Part shown: positions 16,883-25,841 of the stretch, one piece after another
Numbering within the stretch: position 1 is the first letter of the stretch
Layout of the letters: every line of letters starts with the position of its first letter
Source: Actinophytocola sp.
GTDB taxonomy: Bacteria > Actinomycetota > Actinomycetes > Mycobacteriales > Pseudonocardiaceae
Assembly: GCF_009379765.1 (NCBI RefSeq)
Contig: NZ_WHTD01000022.1
Location: 1 to 64,000, forward strand
DNA: 64,000 bases
Direction of reading: 5' to 3'
Position numbers and translations under genes: made by a program
The notes under the pieces: model-generated
The model's input: the letters and a program-made list of their open reading frames with translations, nothing else
Told to the model about the DNA's origin: nothing
The model's database searches: none

Positions 16883-19807
16883 GTGCCCGACGATGAACGG
16901 CGAGGCGGCACCCACTCCTCCGCCGGTGATTCCAACGGGTACGGCCGTCGTCATCGGCGGGCCGAGGAGCCGACCGAGCAGCCGCGCAGGCGGCGCCGCT
17001 CGATGGAGGACGGCCCGGGTGGGCTGAGCGTCGCGGACCTCGTCCAGCGCCACTCCAACTCCCGGCAGGACCTGAACCCCGTTGCCCCGCCGCCGGGCGA
17101 GCCGCGCTCGCGCCGGAACCTCCCGCCCGCCAACCAGCCGCCACGCCGCCCCGTCGAGGGCCAGGGCAACGGCCGCCGACCCGGCGAGACCGCCGGTGGC
17201 CCGCAGTGGCCGGACCAGACGAACGGCCAGCCTCCCGGTCGCCGCGCCACCGCGGCGCCGCACGCGGGCCAGGCCTTTCCGGAGGACCCCGCGGGCCGCG
17301 GGGTCGCCCCGGGCCACGCCGGGTTCCCCGAGGACCCGGCCGCACATGCCACCGGCCGCCGCGCCCTCCCCGAGAGCCGCCCCCCTGGTCAGGCGTCCGG
17401 ACGCCGGGCGCTTCCGGACGACCCGGCCGTGAGTGGCCGGCGCGCTCCTGGCCAGGCCACGGGCCACCACGCCCTTCCCGACGCACCTCCGCCGGCTCCG
17501 CCCGGCGGCCGCAGGGCCTTGCCGGACGGACCTCCGCCGAGCCAGGTCAGTGGACGCCGCGCCCTTCCCGATGTCCCCCCGCCCGGCCACACCACCGGCC
17601 GCCGCGCACTGCCCGACCTCGCGGGCGGCCGTGCGCCGGGCCAGGCCACCGGCCACCGTGCCTTCCCCGAGGATCCCGCGGGCCGCGCGCCCGCCCCGGG
17701 CCCCGCCGGGTTCCCCGAGGACCCGGCCGGCCCCGGTCAGGCCAGCGTGCGCCGGCCGGTACCGCCGCCGAACGGCAGACAGGCCCCGCCGAGCCGGCAG
17801 CCGTCCGGCCCACTGCCCGCGAACGACCACCCGGCTGGTCCCCCGATGCCGGGCCAGTCCAGCCGGCACCCCTCGGTCCCGGTTCCGGACGACCGGCCGT
17901 CGAACCCCGGCCGCCCCGGCGCGGTCCCCGGCGCCATCCCCATCGCGGACGACCCCGCCGGCCCGCCGGTACCCCGTGGCCAGGCCGGCCCCGGCTCGAA
18001 GTCGCGGATGAACCCCGCCGTCCCGCTGCCCCCACCGCGTCCGCCCGCCGAGGACGCCATCTCGATGACCACCGAGATGGAGGCGATCGGCGAGGAGGTG
18101 CAGAAGCGCCGCAGCATCGACCACACGATCGCCCGGTTCTCCGCGGTGCACGACGAGCTGCAGGCCGAGGAGCGCAAGCGCAAGGCCAAACGCCGCAAGC
18201 TGATGCCGTGGCAGCACGAGGACGAGGAGTTCGACCGGCTCGACGAGATGGTCGGCATGCAGACCATCGCCGTGCCGCAGTCCGCCCCCGACCCCGAGCC
18301 CGAGCTCCAGGAGGTCATGGCACCGGCAGGCTCGACCCGGCTGCAGGAGAAGAAGTCCCGCCGCCGCAACAAGTCCGCGCTGGCCGTCCGGGTCTTCGCC
18401 GCCACCGCGGCCATCCTCGTGTTCGTCGCCACCGGCATCGCCTGGGGCTTCAAGGCGTGGGTCGACGCCAGCTCGCAGCAGGTCGACGCGCTCGACCCGG
18501 ACTCCGCGGCCATCCAGGACGCCGCCAAGCAGCAGGGCGACGAGAACTTCCTGCTCGTCGGGTCCGACACCCGCGCGGGTGCGGCCGCCGAGGAGGGGGT
18601 CGGCGACGAGAAGGACATCGTCGGCGCCCGCTCGGACACCGTGATGATCGCGCACATCCCGGCCGACCGGCAGCGTGTGGTGGTCGTGTCATTTCCCCGC
18701 GACCTCCAGGTCACCCGGCCGAAGTGCGAGGGCTGGGACCCCAAGTCCGGCGACTACACCGGCGACCAGAAGCCGGACGCCCAGCAGGTCAAGCTGAACA
18801 CCGCCTACCAGGTGGGCGGCCCGATGTGCGTCACCAAGCTCGTGCAGGAACTGTCCGGTCTCAAGATCAACCACTTCGTCGGCATCGACTTCCACGGCTT
18901 CAAGGACATGGTCGACGCGGTGCGCGGCGTGCAGGTGTGCGTCGAGCGGCCGCTCAAGGACGACATCCTCGGCACGGTGGTGCCGCAGGCCGGCAAGAAC
19001 GTCACGCTCAGCGGCGACCAGGCGCTCAACTTCGTGCGCGCCCGGCACGTCGAGGGTGACCTGACATCGGACTACGGCCGGATCAAGCGCCAGCAGCGGT
19101 TCCTGTCCTCGTTGCTGCGCAAGGCGATGTCGACCGAGGTGCTGCTGGACCCCGGCAAGCTGACCGGGTTCGTCAACGCGTTCTCGAAGTCGACGTTCGG
19201 CGACAACATCGGCGTGGACCAGATGATGGTGCTCGGCCAGTCGATGCAGGGCATCGAGGCCGGGCGGGTCACGTTCATCACCGTGCCGACCGTCGGCGAG
19301 GCCAACGACAACGGCAACGAGGACCTGAAGGTGGAGGACACCAACGCGCTGTTCTCCGCGATCCGCAACGACAATCCGCTGCCCGGCGAGGCGCCGGCGA
19401 ACCCGTCCCAGGCGCAGGCGGGCCTGCGGCAGGAGCCGGTCGACCCGAGCACGATCAAGCTCCAGGTGCTCAACGGCGGCAACCCGACCGAGGGCATCGC
19501 CGGCGACACCGCCGACGAACTGGCCGAACTGGGCTTCAAGATCGTCTGGGTGGACACGGCGCCGGAGCCGGTGGACCGCACGGTCATCAAGTACAGCAAG
19601 GAAGGCGCGGCCGCGGCGAGCACCGTCAAGGCCGCGGTGCCGAACGCCGAGCTGGTCGAGGACCCGTCGATGGGCTCCGCCGTGCAGCTGATCGTCGGGC
19701 CCGGTTTCGACCGCAAGGTGGTCTCGCCGAAGGGTGGCGGCGCGCCCCCGCCGAAGCTGCCGAACGACCTGTCGACGATCAACGCGGGCGACGTCTCCTG
19801 CGCCTGA
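16883..19807 (+). CDS. LytR-CpsA-Psr (LCP) family cell-wall glycopolymer ligase with long Pro-rich N-terminal tail
   Basis: About 974 residues; GTG 16883 is preferred because GAAGGAG lies 5 nt upstream. Residues about 1-370 form a Pro/Gly/Arg-rich cytoplasmic tail with imperfect repeats around GRRALPD and ATGRRALPE. A single membrane helix (ALAVRVFAATAAILVFVATG) lies near residue 500. The external LCP domain follows with the phosphate-binding residues NFLLVGSDTR, SDTVMIAHI, SFPRDLQV and NFVRARH, then a LytR_C domain (IKLQVLNGGNPTEGIAG) near the C-terminus. LCP enzymes transfer arabinogalactan or teichoic-type polymers from lipid carriers to peptidoglycan. LCP proteins usually have a short tail, so this one is unusually long. 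The gene is monocistronic, with phoU downstream. Confidence 0.93.
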   Translation: MPDDERRGGTHSSAGDSNGYGRRHRRAEEPTEQPRRRRRSMEDGPGGLSVADLVQRHSNSRQDLNPVAPPPGEPRSRRNLPPANQPPRRPVEGQGNGRRPGETAGGPQWPDQTNGQPPGRRATAAPHAGQAFPEDPAGRGVAPGHAGFPEDPAAHATGRRALPESRPPGQASGRRALPDDPAVSGRRAPGQATGHHALPDAPPPAPPGGRRALPDGPPPSQVSGRRALPDVPPPGHTTGRRALPDLAGGRAPGQATGHRAFPEDPAGRAPAPGPAGFPEDPAGPGQASVRRPVPPPNGRQAPPSRQPSGPLPANDHPAGPPMPGQSSRHPSVPVPDDRPSNPGRPGAVPGAIPIADDPAGPPVPRGQAGPGSKSRMNPAVPLPPPRPPAEDAISMTTEMEAIGEEVQKRRSIDHTIARFSAVHDELQAEERKRKAKRRKLMPWQHEDEEFDRLDEMVGMQTIAVPQSAPDPEPELQEVMAPAGSTRLQEKKSRRRNKSALAVRVFAATAAILVFVATGIAWGFKAWVDASSQQVDALDPDSAAIQDAAKQQGDENFLLVGSDTRAGAAAEEGVGDEKDIVGARSDTVMIAHIPADRQRVVVVSFPRDLQVTRPKCEGWDPKSGDYTGDQKPDAQQVKLNTAYQVGGPMCVTKLVQELSGLKINHFVGIDFHGFKDMVDAVRGVQVCVERPLKDDILGTVVPQAGKNVTLSGDQALNFVRARHVEGDLTSDYGRIKRQQRFLSSLLRKAMSTEVLLDPGKLTGFVNAFSKSTFGDNIGVDQMMVLGQSMQGIEAGRVTFITVPTVGEANDNGNEDLKVEDTNALFSAIRNDNPLPGEAPANPSQAQAGLRQEPVDPSTIKLQVLNGGNPTEGIAGDTADELAELGFKIVWVDTAPEPVDRTVIKYSKEGAAAASTVKAAVPNAELVEDPSMGSAVQLIVGPGFDRKVVSPKGGGAPPPKLPNDLSTINAGDVSCA

Positions 19808-19832
19808 CCCGAGGGTCATATTGTGGCCTCGG

Positions 19833-19854
19833 GTTCACCCGGGATTCACCCGGC
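19833..19854 (+). promoter_or_regulatory. PHO box upstream of phoU
   Basis: Two tandem 11-nt units, GTTCACCCGGG and ATTCACCCGGC, match the direct-repeat PHO box bound by PhoP-type regulators in Streptomyces and relatives. The box lies about 40-60 nt before the phoU start. Phosphate starvation control is inferred. Confidence 0.75.
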
Positions 19855-19894
19855 GATGCGGTCCGTGAACGTCGGCGCCCGTAGGCTTGCGCCC

Positions 19895-20569
19895 ATGCGT
19901 GAGGCCTACCAAGTCGAACTCGGTCAGCTCGCCGACGAGCTCGCCGGCATGTGCTCGATGGTCGCGACGGCGATGGAGCTCGCCACCCGGTCGCTGCTCG
20001 AGGTGGACCTCCGGCTGGCCGAACAAGTGATCGGCGACGACGCGAAGGTCGACGACGCGCGCTCGGCGTGCGAGGAGCACGCGTACGCGTTGCTGGCCCT
20101 GCAGGCGCCGGTGGCGACCGACCTGCGGAGCGTGCTGGCGGCCATCCACGCGGCGGAGAGCCTCGAGCGGATGGGGGACCTGGCCCTGCACGTGGCCAAG
20201 GCCGCGCGGCGCCGGCACCCGGCGCCGGTGCTGCCCGAACAGGTGCGCCCGTACTTCGCGGAGATGGGCCGGGTCGCGGTGGAGCTGGCGCGGGAGGCCG
20301 AGCAGGTCATCCTGAGCAAGGACGTCAAGCAGGCCCACTCCCTGGAGGAGGCCGACGACGAGATGGACGACCTGCACCGCCACCTGTTCTCGGTGATCAT
20401 GGACCGCGACTGGCCGCACGGCGTCGCCGCCGCGGTGGACGTGACGCTGCTGGGCCGCTTCTACGAGCGCTTCGCCGACCACGCGGTGTCGGTCGCGAAG
20501 CGTGTGGTCTTCGTGGTGACCGGCCGCATGCCCGGCGCAGCGGCCGACATGCCAGGGGGTCATGGCTGA
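19895..20569 (+). CDS. phoU: Phosphate signalling protein PhoU
   Basis: A 224-residue all-helical protein with two PhoU repeats. Metal-binding type motifs are visible ([20 protein letters not shown] and [14 protein letters not shown]). PhoU links the Pst transporter with the PhoR/PhoP two-component system and damps phosphate uptake. ATG 19895 is chosen because homology starts there and a TAGGCT box ends exactly 7 nt before it, which suggests a leaderless mRNA. A PHO box is located just upstream. It is separated from the pst operon by the ESX module. The last 12 residues are Gly/Pro/Ala-rich and variable. Confidence 0.95.
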   Translation: MREAYQVELGQLADELAGMCSMVATAMELATRSLLEVDLRLAEQVIGDDAKVDDARSACEEHAYALLALQAPVATDLRSVLAAIHAAESLERMGDLALHVAKAARRRHPAPVLPEQVRPYFAEMGRVAVELAREAEQVILSKDVKQAHSLEEADDEMDDLHRHLFSVIMDRDWPHGVAAAVDVTLLGRFYERFADHAVSVAKRVVFVVTGRMPGAAADMPGGHG

Positions 20570-20636
20570 GTCCAGAACCTCCGACTCACTGTGCACCACG
20601 TACGACTCGCGGGGACAGCACCAGTTGATCAAGCCG

Positions 20637-21431
20637 TTAGGCGCGGGGGGCGACCGACTCGATCATCTCACCGAGCTGCTGGGTCAGGCGGGAGTTGTCG
20701 GCCGGTGAGAACGTGCTGCGGACCGTGCCCTCCTCGTCCGCCGGCCGGGACAGCGTCAGGTACCGGCCGGCGTCGGTGTCCAGCCAGGTCAGCCCGCCGG
20801 CCCGCACCTCGCGGCCCATCCGGTCCCGGCCGCTCACGGCGAAGAACCCGGTGCCGGTGCGCGGCCGGGACAGGTAGCTCTCGGCGATCCGCAGCTGCTG
20901 CGCCGATGCGCCCTGGGTGGGCTGGACCCGCGTGAACAGCTCCCGCTCGTCGTCGTCGGCGCGCCGGTGCCTCCCCGGTGCCGGCACCTGGCGGCTGATC
21001 GTCACCGACTGGCCGGGCCCGGCCTGCGCCCTGGGCAGCAGGCCGACGAGCGACAGCGCGAGCGCGGTCGGCCGGATCAGCTCGAGGCGCAAGCTCTGCG
21101 CCTCCTTGACCGCCAGCACCCCGGTGTCGCCGGAGGCCGAGGCGCGCGCGTAGATCTCCCGGTGCGTCTCGACGGTACCCATGACGGCGACCGTGATCAC
21201 GTGGTCGGACAGCGTCCGCAGGGCGAGCCCGAGCTCCGGATCGAGGTCACCGTGGCGGACGAGGCCGCGTCTGGCCAGGTCCGCGAACACCGCCCGGGCG
21301 ATCCGGGTCCGGTCCTGCTGGAGCTGGCCGACGCTCGGGATGTCGAACGGGAACAGCCGGATGTTCACCCCGAGCAGCTGCGCCACGATATCCGCCGCGG
21401 CGAGCGAGAGCGAGAACGACCGCGCCATCAC
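20637..21431 (-). CDS. ESX secretion-associated protein, EspG family (copy 1)
   Basis: A 264-residue protein; GTG 21431 overlaps the upstream PPE-like stop by 4 nt, with ATG 21428 as alternative. The sequence (FSLSLAAADIVAQLLGV, GQSVTISRQVPAP, GRDRMGREVRAGGLTWLDTDAGRYLTL) is typical of PF14011. EspG chaperones bind PPE-type substrates in the cytoplasm and carry them to the type VII translocon. The coupling with the PPE-like gene supports a dedicated chaperone-substrate pair. It is the last gene of this minus-strand module. A paralogue lies at 60281 in the same arrangement. No core ESX ATPase is in the window. Confidence 0.85.
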   Translation of the reverse strand: MMARSFSLSLAAADIVAQLLGVNIRLFPFDIPSVGQLQQDRTRIARAVFADLARRGLVRHGDLDPELGLALRTLSDHVITVAVMGTVETHREIYARASASGDTGVLAVKEAQSLRLELIRPTALALSLVGLLPRAQAGPGQSVTISRQVPAPGRHRRADDDERELFTRVQPTQGASAQQLRIAESYLSRPRTGTGFFAVSGRDRMGREVRAGGLTWLDTDAGRYLTLSRPADEEGTVRSTFSPADNSRLTQQLGEMIESVAPRA

Positions 21432-23116
21432 TCACCGATCACGGGCGGTGCGGTCACCTGGTCGGTACCGAACACCGCGTCCGGGTCACCCTCGACCAGG
21501 AACGACGGCCGCTGGTGCTCGTCGTCGTCGGAGCCCTCGCCGCGACGGCCGCCCATGCCGCCCATGCCCGTGCCGCCGCGGCCGCTGGACCCGCCACCGC
21601 CACCGCGCATCGCGTTCTCCGCCGCCATCGCCCCGGACCCGCCGGCGCCCATGCCACCCGCGCCGCGCCCGCCCATGCCGCTGGAACCCGAGCCGCCGGC
21701 GCCACCACCGGCACCGCCGCCGAAGCCGCCACTGCCGGGTCCGAAACCACGCCCGCCGGAGCCGCCACCGGGTCCGAAACCACGCCCGCCGGAGCCGAAG
21801 CCACGACCGGCCCGTGCCGCGTCGCCGCCGGGTGTGCCGCCCATGCCGAGCGGCATCGGCCCGTTCTGGAGGCCCTGGTTGCCGCCAGGCCCCTGGTTGC
21901 CACCGGGAGGCAGCGGCCCGCCCGGGTAGATCGGCTGGTTGCCGGGGCCGGGCAGGTCGCCGCTGGGATCGGTGATGCCCGGGAGATCCGGGTTCCCACC
22001 TGGATTCTGGTCGCCGGGGCCGCCAGGGCCGCCGGGATCGCCAGGGTCGCCACCCGGCGGGGGCAGGTTGGGGATGCCCGGGTTGCCGTTGTCGTTCGGG
22101 CCGTTGGAGATCGTGTTCGTGGTGTTGTTGGTCGAGTCGTCCCCGTTGGGCGTGAGGCTGCCGTCCCGCCCGAGCTCGCCGATCCGGTCCTTATCGCTCG
22201 GGTCGACGGTGCCGCCGCCGCCGCTCATCACCGGCGGCGGCGCGAACGCGGGCATCGTGGAGGTGCCGGACAGGCTGCTGTCATAGGTGCCGACCACCTG
22301 CGCCGCCTGCTGGTGCGCCTCCTGCTGGGCGTCGTACTGGTCCATGTAGTCGTCGTACTTCTGGGTGTACTCGTCCGGGTCGGTGGTCGACATCAGGTCC
22401 TGGTTCGCCGCCGCCACGTCGAACTCCACCGGCTCGGGCATCGAGTTCTTCGCCGTGGTCAGGGCCTGGGCCTGCAGGTTGGTCTGGGTGCCGGCGAGCT
22501 GCGCGCTCTGCCCGGCGGTGCCGACCCAGGTGCCGACATCGGCCATGAACGTGCGGGCCGAGTCACCCGCGCTGCCCTGCCATTCGTCCTGGCTGCTGTT
22601 GATGGCGGACGCGATGCCGGACTGGAAGCGGGTCATCGCGTTGCCCGCCTCGATCCAGGTGTCACCCATCTCGCCGACCGCGTCCGGGTCGACCCCCTCG
22701 GTGACCATCGTCTTCAGCTCGGTGTGCGGGTTGCTCATGTAGTTCGCACACATCATCGCCGGGCCCTGTCGGGTGTCGACGCCCTGGGCCAACTGGTCCG
22801 CCTGCGCGGACATGTCCTCGTTGACGGTTTCGTCGACCCGACCGCTGTGCAGCCACTGGTTCAGGATCTGGGCGAGGAAACCGCCGTCCTCCTCGCCGGC
22901 GCTGACCTCGTTCTCGGCGGACTGCTCCGCCTCGGCCCCGGTATCGGACGTGTCCCCACGGTCGAAGTAGACGTCCGTGCTCGAGTCGTAGGTGGCGTCG
23001 TAGTTGTCGCTCGACTGGTCGTAGTGCGGGCTGTACGGGTCGGACACCGACTCGGTCGACGCCGGGTCGCCGCCGCTCGTGTCCGTCGGGTGAACCACCG
23101 TGGGTCGTGGTGCCAT
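21428..23116 (-). CDS. PPE-like type VII secretion substrate with Gly-rich tail (copy 1)
   Basis: A 562-residue protein from ATG 23116, after a GGGAG site. Residues about 75-280 form an alpha-helical WXG/PPE-type domain (INSSQDEWQGSAGDSARTFMADV has the WxG turn). Residues 290-480 are Gly/Pro/Asn-rich with collagen-like GGP triplets and FGPGG repeats. The C-terminus carries a conserved-looking tail: DDDEH, then a hydrophobic pair, VFG and PPVIGE. Nearly the same tail ends the paralogue at 61165. It is probably exported by an ESX system with the EspG encoded next to it. The N-terminal 70 residues are acidic and Ser/Thr/Tyr-rich, unusual for PPE proteins. Function after export unknown. Confidence 0.78.
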   Translation of the reverse strand: MAPRPTVVHPTDTSGGDPASTESVSDPYSPHYDQSSDNYDATYDSSTDVYFDRGDTSDTGAEAEQSAENEVSAGEEDGGFLAQILNQWLHSGRVDETVNEDMSAQADQLAQGVDTRQGPAMMCANYMSNPHTELKTMVTEGVDPDAVGEMGDTWIEAGNAMTRFQSGIASAINSSQDEWQGSAGDSARTFMADVGTWVGTAGQSAQLAGTQTNLQAQALTTAKNSMPEPVEFDVAAANQDLMSTTDPDEYTQKYDDYMDQYDAQQEAHQQAAQVVGTYDSSLSGTSTMPAFAPPPVMSGGGGTVDPSDKDRIGELGRDGSLTPNGDDSTNNTTNTISNGPNDNGNPGIPNLPPPGGDPGDPGGPGGPGDQNPGGNPDLPGITDPSGDLPGPGNQPIYPGGPLPPGGNQGPGGNQGLQNGPMPLGMGGTPGGDAARAGRGFGSGGRGFGPGGGSGGRGFGPGSGGFGGGAGGGAGGSGSSGMGGRGAGGMGAGGSGAMAAENAMRGGGGGSSGRGGTGMGGMGGRRGEGSDDDEHQRPSFLVEGDPDAVFGTDQVTAPPVIGE

Positions 23117-23135
23117 CTCAACTACTCCCGTTACC

Positions 23136-23717
23136 TCAGGGCAATTCCGGTTCGACAAGCGTCGCCAGCTGCATGGCCAACTGACAAGCCTTCCGCTCCT
23201 CGCCACCAACAACTCTCGTATCCACGCGCGACGTTGGGCCGGCTTCGATTGCGACGGCGCAACCACCGGCTGGGTCCACATAGGTCACTGCCTCATGCGA
23301 TCCCACCGCGGGCACGGGTTTGACGTTGGTGCCAACTACGTCTCCGATGGCTTTCTCATCGAAGAGTTCCAGCTGCACGTTGTAGCTGTCGGAGACATTC
23401 GCCCCTTCGTACCGCCATACGCAGACCCGCCCATCTCCGAAGTCAGCCACTTCTTCTTCGGTGAGGCCGAGCTGATCAGCGCCGTCCGCCGACACGATGT
23501 CGCAAGGCTTCAGCTCCGCGAGCGGACTCTCCCCCGAATCCGGCTCGGTCGAGGTGGTGTCCTCGCTCGGTTCGGTGCCTTCCCCGGGGAGCGTGGGGCG
23601 GCTCGTGCTCGTCTCCTCGCCTGGCGTGGCATCGCCGGGAGTCTCCTCGGAGCAGCCGGCTAGGCCGAGCACGAGCGCGGCCGCCATCGCCGGCAGCAGC
23701 AGAACCGAGCGTTTCAC
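23136..23717 (-). CDS. DUF3558-type lipoprotein (copy 1)
   Basis: About 193 residues from GTG 23717; a TTG at 23729 directly behind GGAAGG is an alternative start. A lipoprotein signal ends with the lipobox LGLAGC. A Thr/Ser/Pro/Glu-rich linker follows, then a domain with the DUF3558 pattern (LKPCDIVS, GRVCVWRYEG, GGCAVAIE), with paired cysteines and strands. Mycobacterial members are surface lipoproteins. It lies between the WXG-like gene and the PPE-like gene, 19 nt before the latter, so it is likely part of the ESX module. A similar lipoprotein starts the second module at 63712. Confidence 0.82.
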   Translation of the reverse strand: MKRSVLLLPAMAAALVLGLAGCSEETPGDATPGEETSTSRPTLPGEGTEPSEDTTSTEPDSGESPLAELKPCDIVSADGADQLGLTEEEVADFGDGRVCVWRYEGANVSDSYNVQLELFDEKAIGDVVGTNVKPVPAVGSHEAVTYVDPAGGCAVAIEAGPTSRVDTRVVGGEERKACQLAMQLATLVEPELP

Positions 23718-23737
23718 TGTGTCGCTCAACTGCCTTC

Positions 23738-24115
23738 CTAGAAGGTCTGCGCGGACCCTTGATCGATCGTCTGGTAGTTGGTCATCGCATCCCGTACGCC
23801 CTTCTCCGCGTCACCGATCGAGGTACGGAACTCCCGGAGCATGGTGATGAAGCCCTGCTGATCGGTCGCCACCTGCTGGACGAACGGCTTCATGGTGTTG
23901 GCGCCGTTACTGCTGCCCAGCTGCGGTTCCTGTGCTAGGTGACCCAGCTTGCCGAGGTTGTCGTCGACCCATTCGGCCATCTCACGGAAGGCTTCGAGGA
24001 GGGCCTGGCCGCCGGTCTCGCTGATCGCGAAGTGGCCGTCCGCCGCCGACTTGCGCATGGCCATCATCCCGGCCGCGACTCCACCGATACTGCCGCCGAT
24101 ACCTGGGTCAAGCAT
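23738..24115 (-). CDS. Small WXG100-like ESX protein (copy 1)
   Basis: A 125-residue helical protein with no signal peptide and no membrane segment. It has the size and heptad-like pattern of EsxA/EspC-type secreted helical hairpins (LLEAFREMAEWVDDNLGKLG, then FITMLREFRTSIGDAEKGVRDAM), but the exact WxG turn is absent. The position as first gene of the DUF3558-PPE-EspG module supports a type VII export role. The N-terminus is Gly-rich (DPGIGGSIGGVAAG). The assignment is by architecture and context, not by a diagnostic motif. Confidence 0.68.
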   Translation of the reverse strand: MLDPGIGGSIGGVAAGMMAMRKSAADGHFAISETGGQALLEAFREMAEWVDDNLGKLGHLAQEPQLGSSNGANTMKPFVQQVATDQQGFITMLREFRTSIGDAEKGVRDAMTNYQTIDQGSAQTF

Positions 24116-24205
24116 GGTTCGCCCCTAGTCGTGCCGCTCGGACCTCACACGCACGGTACCAATCCGCACTCGCGCGCGACCCCATTGTGACGGAACCTCG
24201 CCCGT

Positions 24206-24421
24206 TCAGGTTCCCACCTGCGAACGCGAAGAATCGCGTTGCACCGCGCGGCCGAACGAGGACCAGCCGGCCGCGCCGAAGGCCAGCCGGGGCCCGGCGG
24301 CGTCCTTGCTGTCCCGCACCGCGAACGCGTGGCGCGAGCGGGCGACCTCGACGCAGTCGTTGCCGCCGCCGCCGAAGGAGGACCTGCGCCAGGTGACATC
24401 GCCCGGTAACTCCGCCACCAC
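24206..24421 (-). CDS. DUF397 protein
   Basis: A 71-residue protein, GTG start with AGGAGG 4 nt upstream. It shows the DUF397 signature: WRRSSFGGGGNDCVEVA, AVRDSKDAAGPRLAF, and the final WSSFGRAV helix. In actinomycetes these small proteins are encoded right after an XRE-family HTH/DUF5753 regulator and act as its partner, sometimes as a toxin-antitoxin-like pair. The cognate regulator here is broken (24430-24975), so this copy is probably an orphan. The last 10 residues (DSSRSQVGT) are non-conserved. Confidence 0.85.
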   Translation of the reverse strand: MVAELPGDVTWRRSSFGGGGNDCVEVARSRHAFAVRDSKDAAGPRLAFGAAGWSSFGRAVQRDSSRSQVGT

Positions 24422-24429
24422 GGCGCCTC

Positions 24430-24975
24430 CTACATCCGCTCGGCGACCCTTCGCACCCAGGCAAGCGAGTCCCGGGCACTCAGCGCGGTCGCACGCAAGT
24501 GTTCGAAGGCCAGGTTATACCGGTCCACCACGGCCTGGTCCTCGACACAGAAGGTCCCGGCGAGGTGGTCGATGGCCACCGCGCCGCCACGCCGACGACC
24601 CGCTCCAGCGCCCCGGTGTCCACCACCGCCCACAGCCGCAGATCACCCTCCAGCACCCGGCGCTGGCGCCGCATCCGCAGCTCGGTGCGCTTCTCGACGG
24701 TCTCCGCGTCGACCTCGGGGTCGAACGCGCGGATCACCGCGCGGGCGTAGTCCTCGGTCTGCAGCAGCCCGGGAATGACATCCGCCTGGTAGCTGCACAC
24801 CCGCACCGCGTCCGTCCCGATCTCCAGGAAGTCCTCGCGTCGGTGGCCAGGGCGTCGGAGTAGAGCCGCCACCAGCCGGGGGTGCGCGGCTCGCGGGCGA
24901 GGCGGGCGAGGGCCTCGACCCGGTCTCGTCCAGCCCGTAGGCCTCGGCGAGAGTGCGCGCGCCGTCGCTGTTCAT
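24430..24975 (-). pseudogene. Broken XRE/DUF5753 helix-turn-helix regulator
   Basis: Pieces of a DUF5753 regulator lie in three frames. The first gives ARTLAEAYGLDE. A second restores ALARLAREPRTPGWW. The 24480-24872 frame gives VRVCSYQADVIPGLLQTEDYA and RQRRVLEGDLRLWAVVDTGAL. The last gives AVAIDHLAGTFCVEDQAVVD to VAERM and a stop 9 nt before DUF397. At least three frameshifts are needed, and the N-terminal HTH itself is missing: the pst operon end follows directly. It once regulated the locus together with the DUF397 protein. Confidence 0.8.
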
Positions 24976-25039
24976 CTGACGCCAGCGAGATGGGATTCGG
25001 TGCCGTTGCGGGTGGACGTCACCCGAAAGCGGTAACGGG

Positions 25040-25819
25040 TCAGCCGAAGCGGCCGGAGATGTAGTCCTCCGTCGCCTTCTGGGTCGGGTTGGAGAAGATC
25101 TTCTCGGTCGCGTCCATCTCGATCAGCTTGCCGGGCTGGCCGACCCCGGCCAGGTTGAAGAACGCCGTCTGGTCGCTCACCCGCGCGGCCTGCTGCATGT
25201 TGTGGGTGACGATGACGATCGTGTAGTCCTTCTTCAGCTCGCCGATCAGGTCCTCGATCGCCAGCGTGGAGATGGGGTCCAACGCCGAGCACGGCTCGTC
25301 CATCAACAGGACGTCCGGCTGGACGGCGATGGCCCGCGCGATGCACAGGCGCTGCTGCTGCCCGCCGGACAGCGACGAGCCCGGCTTGTTCAGCCGGTCC
25401 TTGACCTCGTTCCACAGGTTGGCCCCCCGCAGCGAGCTCTCGACGACCTCGTCGGCCGCCTTCTTCGACATCCGGCGGTTGTTGAGCCGCATACCGGCGA
25501 TCACGTTGGCGTGGATGGACATCGTGGGGAACGGGTTGGGCCGCTGGAACACCATGCCGATGTTCCGCCGGACCTGCACCGGGTCGACCGCGTTGCCGTA
25601 GAGGTCCTCGCCGTCGAGCGCGATGCGGCCCTCGATGCGCGCGCCGGGGATGACCTCGTGCATCCGGTTGAGCGAGCGGATCACGGTGGACTTGCCGCAT
25701 CCGGACGGACCGATCAACGCGGTGACCGCGCGCGGCTCGATGCCCATCGAGACGCCCTCGACCGCGAGGAAGTCGCTGTAGTAGATGTTCAGGTCCGAGA
25801 TGTCGAGTCGCTTCGCCAT
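25040..25819 (-). CDS. pstB: Phosphate ABC transporter ATP-binding protein PstB
   Basis: A 259-residue ATPase of the high-affinity phosphate importer. Walker [10 protein letters not shown], the Q-loop in [12 protein letters not shown], signature SLSGGQQQR, Walker [13 protein letters not shown] and the switch His in VTHNMQQA are intact. It dimerises under PstC/PstA at the inner face of the membrane. It is the last gene of the pst operon, 22 nt after pstA. Length and all motifs are standard. Confidence 0.97.
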   Translation of the reverse strand: MAKRLDISDLNIYYSDFLAVEGVSMGIEPRAVTALIGPSGCGKSTVIRSLNRMHEVIPGARIEGRIALDGEDLYGNAVDPVQVRRNIGMVFQRPNPFPTMSIHANVIAGMRLNNRRMSKKAADEVVESSLRGANLWNEVKDRLNKPGSSLSGGQQQRLCIARAIAVQPDVLLMDEPCSALDPISTLAIEDLIGELKKDYTIVIVTHNMQQAARVSDQTAFFNLAGVGQPGKLIEMDATEKIFSNPTQKATEDYISGRFG

Positions 25820-25841
25820 CGTCCTTGTCGCGTCTTCCTTG

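Noticed and set aside
17340..17760. Regular repeats that might be a CRISPR or tandem DNA array
   Set aside because: They lie in frame in the LCP gene and repeat at the protein level with variable unit length; no conserved repeat-spacer structure.
21940..22080. Collagen-like gene
   Set aside because: The GGP/GDP triplets are a part of the Gly/Pro-rich linker of the PPE-like protein, not a separate collagen domain.
24306..24863. Plus-strand frame of 185 codons across the HTH/DUF397 area
   Set aside because: Low-complexity Pro/Arg sequence; the opposite strand carries recognisable DUF5753 and DUF397 blocks.
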